Assembly (NCBI RefSeq): GCF_002288925.2
Contig: NW_022098031.1
Coordinates: 12,497,047-12,561,046 of the forward strand
Source: Delphinapterus leucas
Taxonomy: Eukaryota; Chordata; Mammalia; Artiodactyla; Monodontidae
Length of the DNA: 64,000 nucleotides
Direction: 5' to 3'
How positions within the stretch are numbered: the first letter of the stretch is position 1; every line of letters starts with the position of its first letter. The notes under the pieces were generated by a model. It did no database searches. It was not told where the DNA came from and worked only from the letters and a program-made list of their open reading frames with translations. Of this stretch, positions 33,371 to 42,045 are shown one piece after another. The translations under genes were made by a program, and so were the position numbers.

Positions 33371-35995
33371 AATTCAGTGTCTGAAAAAACATGTTGTTAT
33401 TACTCACTGCATTTCTCCATCACGATGAGTATGTTTTGCTTATGTTTGGCTTTATTTGTTCACGCCCAAATAATCAGGAAACATAATGGAGCTGTATAAA
33501 ATGCACTGGCGTCTTAAGTTTCCTCAAAATTCAAGTTCAAAATGGAAAGCTATCCCAGAGGAAACAGAATCCCTATGTCATATCAATATGCTCAATATGC
33601 TGTCTGACATCAATCATTCATTCAGTGTCCCTATAGTCAACGTCTGAACTTGTTTTATGCTGAGAATTAAGGTTTTGCCATTTTCCCAACTCTTATGGGA
33701 TCTTAATGATTTTAGTAGGTTTTAGCCATAAATTATGTCCATTTCCTTTGACCAAAAGTACCACTTGCTGCATGATGATTTTATTAATATAAAATATTTT
33801 TCCAGTTGGTAAGTACCAAGGTTAACTTAAAATGCAAAAGCATAAATTATGGTCAGAAATCAGACTGCGTAGACACAGTACATTTCATTGCGTGTGAAGT
33901 AAGAGATGTATAGGATTGTATTGAATTTCGAGGTTTGAAAGCACCCATATATATTTTTTAAATAGTTACTTTTTAAAAAAACAAAACCTGGCACTAAGAT
34001 AAAAAGTAAACTACAGTTCTTGGATAACTCAATTCAGTTGATTTTTCACTGATGTGATAGTTTTACATGAATATTTATTTTTTAAAATTATGCAAGTCCT
34101 AAATCACTTGGGATTCTTTCTGTTCATACCAACTGATGGTCCAGTTTTGATCTACCCATTTAGGATCTGTGACTCCATGTTCTGTATAGGTTGGCAAATA
34201 ACTTTTTTGGGTGTTCTCAAACTCATTCTATAACACAGTAATGTTATTAGTCATACTTTTTCATGTATAACCCATTGAGGCAGACCCAAATAGGCCAATT
34301 CTGTGTTCCAAAAGGGCATTTTTGGTAGGTGGATTTTTATTTTATTACTTGTGTAATGCCCTTGGATTTACAGTCATTCAGTTTATAAGACATATAAATT
34401 TACCAAGGTTTGCAGCAGTGTGAACTCAATTAATGTAAGAAAAATCCCAACATTAAATACAAATATGTGTTTTACCTATCGTATTTTAGGCATTTAATAT
34501 CTAAGAGCACAGTGAATTTTGTTTTATTCATATATTTCAAGGCTTAGGCAAAATTTAATTTTCTTGATATCAAAACCTTTTGTTGAGCTGTGGTGAGATA
34601 CAATTTACCATGCTCAGGAAAATTTCTTGATCATTTAATTATGCTCATAAATTCTTAGAAATCTCTAGATTTTTTTGTATAAACATTTATAAAATTCTGT
34701 TTCTCAAGGACATATATTTACTAATAACAACTGAGATGCATCAATTTTGAATCCACTTTTAGGGAGTTTGCTTTTCATTTGTAAATGGAAGCTTTTAGGA
34801 ATACCCTTCATTAAGATCCTGTATTCATATTTTCCTGCTAAATACATTTTTAACCAAACAGTTTGAAAATACTTGTTCTTAAAGCAGGAATCAGAGCAAA
34901 CAAGCTCCAAAGCAGGTTATCCAGATGATTTAGATCCATCTGAGCTCTAAATCAATACCCAAAGCTATATCTATACTGGTCTAGTAAATTAAATCACTAT
35001 GTTTGAAGAATGAAGGAAAAGATATCCTCTATGAAGTCACAACAGATTTCTTGGAGACATCTACCATATCTGTGCCAAACACACCATATTATTTAGGGTT
35101 TTCAGAAACTCGTGTGCTCTGTACTACTGACGTAAACTGTGCTGAAGTGATCCAGAAGGGCAGAAACCTTTGGTAGATTCTTCTATAAATTCATTTCAGA
35201 GCTATTTAGACTCACTGATATATTGTATCCCTTCCTCTTCAGAAGCCTCAGTTTGAATTGCAATTTGTGGTTTTATTTTTTAAGAGAATTGCATGAATAT
35301 TTAAAATGCAGTTTGTTGTACTATGTTATTGATCATGCATTATTTATGTTAAGATTCTCTTTAATCATAAGAACTTGCAAAGTGTATGACAGGGGGAATG
35401 GGGTGAATTTCTTCTTTGTATTTGGGGTCATTAACTCAGGGGTTATAGCAACAGTAAATTCTCAAGGTAAGTGCTTTGGTTTCTATGCATCTTGTTTATA
35501 GAGGTGCGAAAGTTCACGTAAAGGTTTGGAAACAAATTGATCGGGCTTGGAAATACTCATCTACCGCATTCATATGTTTTAACAAATAAATATTAACTTC
35601 CTTCAAGAATAAGATAGATTTACAAAAGATGGAAAAAACATCACGGCTGACTTGCTTGTTTCCAACAAAAAGGAAAACCGTAGAGCACCTCTCAGGTGGA
35701 AGTGTCTTAGGGAAGCTCTACTTATTTCCTTAAGAGACTATTTATTATTCTAAGAGTTCCCAGGGCTAGTTTATGGTCTTCCAAAGAGCAGAGTATATTT
35801 TGTTTATTTTATCGAACTATTTCTCTTCTCTCTTAAGACATAATTCTACTCTCTTCTGCTTTTAAAAACACTTCACAGAGGTGGAACATAAACTCCCGAC
35901 TCCTTAAGTATGATCAGCCCCTTTAAGTATTGTCAACATGATCTAGATTTAAGTCTCTCTTCTATCCTTTTTTTGATGGCAGTGTAGTTATAAAG
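33371..35995. other. 2.6-kb repeat-free block, candidate conserved DNA
   Basis: The longest stretch in the window with no transposon I can identify. Composition is A+T-rich but not simple-sequence. It has several homeodomain-like sites (for example CTTAATGATTTTAG near 33703, CTCAATTAATGTAAG near 34425) and a GCATGATGATTTTATTAATA stretch near 33770. Frames of 68 and 92 codons have no domain. Such transposon-free intervals sometimes mark developmental regulatory DNA. Confidence 0.35.
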
Positions 35996-35999
35996 GTGC

Positions 36000-36225
36000 A
36001 ACCTTAAAAGTCAGGATGAATTGGGGTCAGATCCTGGTTCCGCCACATAATAGCTGTTATCTTTGCATCCATTATTTGACCACACTGAGCCTCAGTTTTC
36101 TTATCTATAAAATGAGAGTAAAATTTTTACTTTACACAGTTATTGTAAAATAAGATAATTTATATAAAATGCGCAGCAAAGGGCTGGGCAAATAGCAGGC
36201 ATTTTAAAAAATAGCAACTCACCAT
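36000..36225 (+). mobile_element. MIR SINE
   Basis: A clear MIR: 'attggggtcagatcctggttccgccacataatagctg', 'ctgagcctcagttttcttatctataaaatgag', 'acagttattgtaaaataagataatttatataaaatgcg', 'gggctgggcaaatagcaggc'. Confidence 0.88.
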
Positions 36226-36899
36226 AAGCTGGCTGATCTCCTTTTATTAAGGAAATTATTATGCTCCTTGTTATGCGAAGTCTCTCTTCTGCCCTTGTGC
36301 TGTGGCATTTTTGGTCCTTTGTGCATACTGTTATTTACCCCTTTTAGTTTAGTTTTGTTATACATTCACAATCCTTCATCAGAAACCCATAAAGAAGACT
36401 TTTTTTGAACTACCAGCCTTTAGAAGGTAACACAGTGGCCCCTGTATTACCTGTATGTTACCAAATATGCCCCCTGCCCAGGATTATCCTAACAGCTGCC
36501 TGTAATCAAGTATATTAATACTTCTGCAGTGAAAAATGTGGATCTTCACATTTAGTGGTACTAATAAAGATTTATATAGCCTCTGGTTAGCTCAGGTCAG
36601 ATTCTGCCATCAAAAGGGTTAAAAACAACTCTCAGTGTTGGGTGCTTTTGGTTTGGGGACCATAGACAAGAGATTAACTTCAGTCAATCCATGAGGCCAC
36701 CCTTGAAGATCACTTTGAGTCCTGAGTCTGTCATCAACAGTATACGAGTGTTCCCTCCTCCTTCTGAGTCATCAACAATTTTATAAATATACTTTTAGAA
36801 ATTTTCAACTCACTATGATAAAAAACAAAGTGAGCAGAAACCTTTTTTCTTGTAGATCTGACCAGATCCTGAGGCGTTTTGTTTTTCATTCATTTAAGA
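36226..36899. other. intergenic DNA, nothing recognised
   Basis: No repeat I can name; no coding signal. Confidence 0.5.
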
Positions 36900-36916
36900 A
36901 ACTTGTTTGTCCTTAA

Positions 36917-37241
36917 CAGAAATAGACCCACAGACATAGAAAACAAACTTATGGTTACCAAAGGGGAAGGGGGGGGAGGGATAAATTAGGAGGATGGGAT
37001 TAAACATATACGTACTACTATATATGAAATAGATAACCAACAAGGACCTACTGTATAGCACAGGGAATTATACTCAATATTTTTTAATAACCTATAAGGG
37101 AAAAGAATCTGAAAAAGAATATATGTATATGTGTATATATATGTATGTACGTAAGTATATATATGTGTGTAACTGAATCACTGTGCTGTACACCTGAAAC
37201 TAACACAACATTGTAAATCAACTATACTTCAATTTTTTAAA
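36917..37241 (+). mobile_element. 5'-truncated L1 3' end, first of a tandem pair
   Basis: Older L1 3' UTR type: 'gacccacagacatagaaaacaaacttatggttaccaaagggg', 'ggacctactgtatagcacaggg', 'taactgaatcactgtgctgtacacctgaaactaacacaacattgtaaatcaactatacttcaa', short A tail. Flanks are AACTTGTTTGTCCTTAA (36900-36916) and AAGTTATCTGGCCTTTG (37242 on), similar enough to be an old target-site duplication. Confidence 0.85.
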
Positions 37242-37260
37242 AAGTTATCTGGCCTTTGCA

Positions 37261-37597
37261 GACATAGAGAATGGACTTGAGGACACGGGGAGGGGAAGGG
37301 TAAGCTAGGACAAAGTGAGAGAGTGGCATGGACATATATACTACCAAATGTAAAATAGATAGCTAGTGGGAAGCAGCCACATAGCACAGGGAGATCAGCT
37401 CGGTGCTTTGTGACCACCTAGAGGGTTGGGATAGGGAGGGTGGGAGGGAGACGCATGAGGGAGGAGATATGGGGATATATGTATATGTATAGCTGATTCA
37501 CTTTGTTATAAAGCAGAAACTAACACACCATTGTAAAGCAATTATACTCCAATAAAGATGTTAAAAAAAAATACTGGAGTCAAAGCAGAAAAAAAAC
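37261..37597 (+). mobile_element. 5'-truncated L1 3' end, second of a tandem pair
   Basis: A younger L1 type: 'gacatagagaatggacttgagg', 'gtgggaagcagccac', 'gctcggtgctttgtgaccacc', 'attgtaaagcaattatactccaataaagatg', A tail to 37571. Then 17 bp that are not L1 (37572-37588) and a second run of A (37589-37596). AAGTTATTTGTCCTTGA follows at 37598, matching the sequence before both L1s. The short extra segment plus second A run looks like a tiny 3' transduction. Confidence 0.85.
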
Positions 37598-37863
37598 AAG
37601 TTATTTGTCCTTGAATATAATTACAAATACTTGGATAGACTCTAAAATTTGTTTCAAAATGCTTTGTTTTGAATATTTCCTTTTCTTTGTGTACTTAATA
37701 CCCAGGAGCTTTTTTCTTATTTTTCTTTGTGTTCTAATTCGTGGTGGTATATTATCTTTTATATTAACTTCCCTCTGCTTATAAAAATCATGTTCCAAGG
37801 TAATGGTATTAATTTGTCAGATTTTACAAATTATATTTATATATTTCATCTGTCAAAATCTTG

Positions 37864-37918
37864 GCAAAAAATGCATTTTCAAAAAAAAATGCATTTTCAC
37901 CAAAAATATCATTTTCAA
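37864..37918. repeat. short tandem repeat of an A-run plus GCATTTTCA unit
   Basis: Three imperfect units with the core AAAATGCATTTTCA, the third reading AAAATATCATTTTCA. Confidence 0.75.
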
Positions 37919-38018
37919 CCAATAGAGGGAGTCAACTACAGCTAAATGTAGTTTATGACATTCAAAGTAAAAGTATAAATTTTAATTTGTGGATTTTTAA
38001 AATGTATAATCACATACA

Positions 38019-38182
38019 TTTTTAAGTATATACATTTAATCTAAGCATAAATATAACCTAATTTCATGTATTTTCATCATTTTAAAGTTTGTCTTTCTAT
38101 TTTTAAGTATATACACATGTAATCTAAGCATAAATATAACCTAATTTCATGTATTTTCATCACTTTAAAGTTTGTCTTTCTA
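38019..38182. repeat. tandem duplication of an 81-83 bp unit
   Basis: Unit 1 (38019-38099) and unit 2 (38100-38182) each start TTTTTAAGTATATACA and end GTTTGTCTTTCTA. They differ by a small 2-bp-net change near the start and one T/C, so about 95% identical. Confidence 0.95.
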
Positions 38183-38764
38183 TTTCCATAAACATATTTA
38201 TCTATATTCTTTTGTTCTTCTGCCTAACATTCTGTTTTAATTTTATTTTAAAACAAAGTATAAAAAAGATATGAATGTTAAATGAACATATAAAACGTGT
38301 TTATATTTGAGAGCTGTATAAAAACTAATTTCTCTTAATATTTCAAAGAAGTGATAATATTATAGCCCTAATGGTATCAAATTGTATCTTTGTACCTCTG
38401 GCTTATTGTTATCAAAGGAACTTTTAAAACTGTTACAAAATCTTAAGGTGAAACAGTATATTACTGTCAGGTTCCCTTATAAACTAATCGCAGGTCCTGC
38501 ATAGACCGTGTGTGGTGACCCCAGGCTAAACCAGGAGCCCCTGCCTGCTTCCGCGTCAGTGAGAAAAGCCAGCAGTTCTGCGGCATCTTCTCACTGCCCC
38601 TCTGCTACTCTCCTTTGTACCTCTTTTATTATATCACAGCCCTCTTCGGGGTTAGTTTGTTTTACTTTGCTGCATTGATGGGGGAGTATAAACAGCAGTT
38701 TCACCAGCGAATCTAGTGATCAGGAAGGTGTAGGGACACATCCCTGATTCCATGTCAAAAATCT
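38183..38764. other. intergenic DNA, nothing recognised
   Basis: A slightly G+C-richer patch at 38.49-38.65 kb. No repeat or exon I can support. Confidence 0.5.
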
Positions 38765-38773
38765 ATCCACTCC

Positions 38774-38985
38774 CGGGCTTCCCTGGTGGCACAGTGGTTG
38801 AGAGTCCGCCTGCCGATGCAGGGGACACGGGTTCGTGCCCCGGTCCAGGAAGATCCCACATGCCGCGGAGCGGTTGGGCCCGTGAGCCATGGGCGCTGAG
38901 CCTGCGCGTCCGGAGCCTGTGCTCCGCAACGGGAGAGGCCACAACAGTCAGAGGCCCGCGTACCGCAAAAAAAAAAAAAAAAAAA
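38774..38985 (+). mobile_element. CHR SINE, short subtype, 9-bp TSD
   Basis: Near-consensus: GGGCTTCCCTGGTGGCACAG, B-box GGGTTCGTGCCCC, CpG-rich body, GCGTACCGC and about 19 A. ATCCACTCC flanks it at 38765-38773 and 38986-38994. The 143-codon frame starting in it is read-through. Confidence 0.95.
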
Positions 38986-39411
38986 ATCCACTCCAGAGGC
39001 TTGTACAAAGGGAGCACCATTAACTGTGTGCTCCGGTGTCCACTGTCTCCATCTCCTAATCCTTCAGTGTGGTTGGGCGCACCGCACCAGACATGCTTCT
39101 ATCTGACATACTGTTCTCATTGTGGTTGCTGTTGTTTGTTTAGTTTTGAGAAGAAAAAGGAGACTGAGAAATTTAATCAGTGAGAGAATCACTGAGGGGT
39201 TGGTTTTATATTTTTTAATTTTTATTTTATATTGGAGTGTAGTTGATTCACAATGTTGTGTTAGTTTCAGGTGTACGGCAAAGTGATTCAGTTATACATA
39301 TACCTATTCTTTTTCAGGTTTTTTTCCCATATAAGTTATTACAGAGTATCGAGTAGAGTTCCCTATGCTATACCAGTAGATCCCTGTTGATTATCTATTT
39401 TAAGTGTGTAT

Positions 39412-39510
39412 ATGGATTGGGATTGACATATATACACTAATATGTATAAAATGGATAACTAATAAGAACCTGCTGTATAAAAAAATAAAATTCTAAAATT
39501 AAAAAAAAAA
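39412..39510 (+). mobile_element. short L1 3'-UTR retrocopy ending early
   Basis: Reads 'gattgggattgacatatatacactaatatgtataaaatggataactaataagaacctgctgtataaa', then an A-rich tail. It lies in the opposite direction to its host L1. GTGTGTAT (39404-39411 and 39511-39518) flanks it. The 3' end is at the same L1 position as the copies at 7.3 and 40.5 kb. Confidence 0.8.
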
Positions 39511-39640
39511 TGTGTGTATCTGTTAATCCCAAACTCCTAATGTATCCCTCCCCACCTTTCCCATTTGGTAACCATAAGTTTGTTTTCTAAGCCTGTGAGT
39601 CTGTTTCTGTTTTGTAAATAACTTCATTTGTATCATTTTT

Positions 39641-40391
39641 CTTTTTTGGCTATTATGTTGTTCTCAACTTCCTTTTTGTTGTCATTATTTTTATTAAATC
39701 TTTATTTTTGCTTTTAATTTTTCAGATACTAATATAACTACATCAACCTTTTCTGGTTATTGTGTACCTGGCTTATCCTTTCTCATTCTTTTTTTTTTCT
39801 TTACATCTTTATTGGCGTGTAATTGCTTTACAATGGTGTGTTAGTTTCTGCTTTATAACAAAGTGAATCAGTTATACATATACGTATGTTCCCATATCTC
39901 TTCCCTCTTGCGTCTCCCTCCCTCCCACCCTCCCTATCCCNNNNNNNNNNNNNNNNNNNNNNNNNNNNNNNNNNNNNNNNNNNNNNNNNNNNNNNNNNNN
40001 NNNNNNNNNNNNNNNNNNNNNNNNNNNNNNNNNNNNNNNNNNNNNNNNNNNNNNNNNNNNNNNNNNNNNNNNNNNNNNNNNNNNNNNNNNNNNNNNNNNN
40101 NNNNNNNNNNNNNNNNNNNNNNNNNNNNNNNNNNNNNNNNNNNNNNNNNNNNNNNNNNNNNNNNNNNNNNNNNNNNNNNNNNNNNNNNNNNNNNNNNNNN
40201 NNNNNNNNNNNNNNNNNNNNNNNNNNNNNNNNNNNNNNNNNNNNNNNNNNNNNNNNNNNNNNNNNNNNNNNNNNNNNNNNNNNNNNNNNNNNNNNNNNNN
40301 NNNNNNNNNNNNNNNNNNNNNNNNNNNNNNNNNNNNNNNNAGTTTCATTAGGTCCCGTTTGTTTATTTTTGTTTTTATTTCCATTTCTCTA
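39641..40391 (-). mobile_element. L1 with a probable 3' transduction, interrupted by assembly gap
   Basis: Minus-strand L1 of the young type: its 3' end is at 39801 on ('ttacatctttattggcgtgtaattgctttacaatggtg'), then the gap, then ORF2-level sequence to 40391 ('tttcattaggtcccgtttgtttatttttgtttttatttcc'). Between the L1 tail (T run 39788-39799) and the left flank are about 140 bp of non-L1 DNA (39648-39787) ended by a second T run (39641-39647). TGTATCATTTTT (39629-39640) and TGTATCACTTTT (40392-40403) flank the whole, so the 140 bp arrived with the L1. Confidence 0.7.
39941..40340. other. assembly gap of 400 N
   Basis: Exactly 400 N inside the minus-strand L1. The left edge is at the L1 3' UTR 'cctccctatccc' and the right edge at the ORF2 'agtttcattaggtccc' site. 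In the L1 at 61.0-64.0 kb the same two points are 1,235 bp apart, about 1,007 bp without its SINE, so the true gap is probably about 1 kb. The two frames of more than 160 codons here are made of N. Confidence 0.98.
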
Positions 40392-40496
40392 TGTATCACT
40401 TTTTTAGATTCCCCATATAAGTGATATCGTATAATATTTGTCTTTCTCTGTCTGACTTACTTATGAGAGGTTGGCTTTCTTTTTTACTCTATCTTT

Positions 40497-40563
40497 TTAT
40501 TTTTCTTTCTTTCTTTCTTTTCTTATTAGTCATCCATTTTATACACATCAGAGTATACATGTC
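40497..40563 (-). mobile_element. 67-bp L1 3'-UTR retrocopy in an 11-bp TSD
   Basis: On the minus strand: 'gacatgtatactctgatgtgtataaaatggatgactaataagaaaa' followed by a GAAA-rich tail; on the plus strand this is a (CTTT)n run. ACTCTATCTTT flanks it exactly at 40486-40496 and 40564-40574. One of three such short copies in the window. Confidence 0.8.
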
Positions 40564-40574
40564 ACTCTATCTTT

Positions 40575-41140
40575 AAAATAATTTATTTGATCATCACTTG
40601 GAAACACTGGATTAACATCTACCTGAGCCTGAACTGAGAAAAGAAGCATTACAAATTAAAACTTCCTGATAGAATTTAAAAGTAAGCTAACAAAACATAA
40701 ATATGGTGCTGTAAATCTTTAGCATTGCCTTGAATGAACAGTCTTAAAAGATACTCTTTTCATTATAGATACCTAAGATTTAAACAAATAAAATATTAGA
40801 CTGATTTTTCCTTTCTTTTTTGTTTTTTTTTAAATTACCGTTAATTTGCCCCATTCAGTTCTGTGGGGAGCTATTTTTAATTCTGTTTATCAAGTACCAT
40901 GTAAAAGAGCATTCTGGATACCATTGTTACATTCCTCCCACTGGGTGCATGTGCTGTGTGTGTTCTGTGTCCCAAGACACTCCCCAGTGCTACTGGGGGC
41001 TTCAGAGATTTTATGGACCAGTTCACTTTAAGTAGTCAAAAAGCAGTAACAGGGGATCCTGAAAATATGCCCTTTTAAACTATTAGCAACTTTCTTAGAG
41101 ACTGTTATAAAAATAGCCATTGCTTCTCTCTGTTTCTTTG
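40575..41140. other. intergenic DNA, nothing recognised
   Basis: No repeat or coding feature I can support; frames of 61 and 71 codons near 40.8-41.0 kb lack motifs. Confidence 0.5.
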
Positions 41141-41144
41141 TTCT

Positions 41145-41550
41145 TTTCAGTTTTATTGAAGTGTAACCAACAAATAAAACAGTAAGATATTTAAATTGTA
41201 CGACATGATGATTTGATATCCATGTATATTGTGAAGGGATCCCTCCATCAAGTTAATTAACACGTCTATCACCTTGAATATTTATACCTCCCCCCCTTTT
41301 GGGGGTAAGAACATTTAAATTCTACCCACTCAGCAAATTTCAATTATACAATACAGTGTTATCAACTGCAGTCACCATATTAAACATTAGATCCTCAGAC
41401 CTTATTTATCTTAAAACTGAAAGTTTGTACCCCTTTACCAACCTCTCCCTGTTTCCCCCACTCCAGTCCCTGGCAATCACTTTTCTACTCCCTGGTTCTA
41501 TGAGTTTGACTTTTTTTTTTAAGACTTCATGTATAAGTGACATCATGCAG
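41145..41550 (-). mobile_element. L1M 3' UTR, back to back with a + strand L1M piece
   Basis: Old L1M 3' UTR on the minus strand; the plus strand reads 'cagttttattgaagtgtaacc', 'cacctcgaat'-like middle, 'aatttcaattatacaatacagtgttatcaactgcagtcaccat', 'ccactccagtccctggcaatcac' and ends 'cttcatgtataagtgacatcatgcag'. It matches the L1M at 18.1 kb in order. Confidence 0.82.
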
Positions 41551-42032
41551 TGTTGGACACTGTTGGTGAGAATGTAAGCTGGTGCAGCCACTATGGAAAA
41601 CGGAATGAAGTTTTCTCGAGAAATTAAAAATAAAACTAGCATATAGTCCAGCAATCCCACTTCTGGGTACATATCTAAAGGAAACAAAAACATTGTCTTA
41701 AAGAGATACCTGTACTCCTACGTTCATTGCAGCATTACTATTCACAAGCACCAAGGTGTGGAAACAACCTAAATGTCTATCAATGGATGAATGGATACAG
41801 AAGATATATTTTATATATATATGTATATATACATTTATATATATGTATATATACACATATACACAATAGAATATTATTCAGCCGTGAGGAAGAAGGAAAT
41901 CCTCTCATTTGTGACAACACGGATGAACCTGGAGGGCATTATGCTAAGTGAATAAGCCAGACTTAGAAAGACAAACACTATAGGATAACATTGATGTGGG
42001 ACACGTTAAAACTGATGGAAGACTGTTTTCGC
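41551..42032 (+). mobile_element. L1M end of ORF2, opposite orientation to its neighbour
   Basis: Plus-strand old L1: 'ttggtgagaatgtaagctggtgcagccactatgg', 'caatcccacttctgggtacatatc', 'ttcattgcagcattactattcacaa', an AT/TA-rich tract at 41806-41862, 'aatattattcagccgtgagg', 'gatgaacctggagggcattatgctaag', 'agaaagacaaacactata'. This is the ORF2 C-terminal region leading into the 3' UTR, with no intact frame. It abuts the minus-strand 3' UTR at 41550, which suggests one inverted insertion. Confidence 0.8.
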
Positions 42033-42045
42033 AAAAATGCATGGG

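Larger units (their letters stand above)
39208..40464 (-). mobile_element. outer L1 3' UTR hosting nested L1 insertions
   Basis: The oldest layer of a nest. Minus-strand L1 3' UTR of the same type as at 2.63 kb: 'attggagtgtagttgattcacaatgttgtgttagtttcagg' on the left and 'tagattccccatataagtgatatcgtataatatttgtctttctctgtctgacttac' on the right after the younger insertion. GAGGGGTTGGTTTT (39194-39207) and GAGAGGTTGGCTTT (40465-40478) flank it with two changes. It holds the insertions at 39412-39510 and 39641-40391. Confidence 0.8.

Noticed and set aside
38752..39183. 143-codon plus-strand open frame
   Set aside because: It begins in the flank and reads through the CHR SINE and its A tail (a lysine run); the same translated pattern recurs at every CHR copy.
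39863..40407. Frames of more than 160 codons near 39.9-40.4 kb
   Set aside because: They consist almost wholly of N from the assembly gap.
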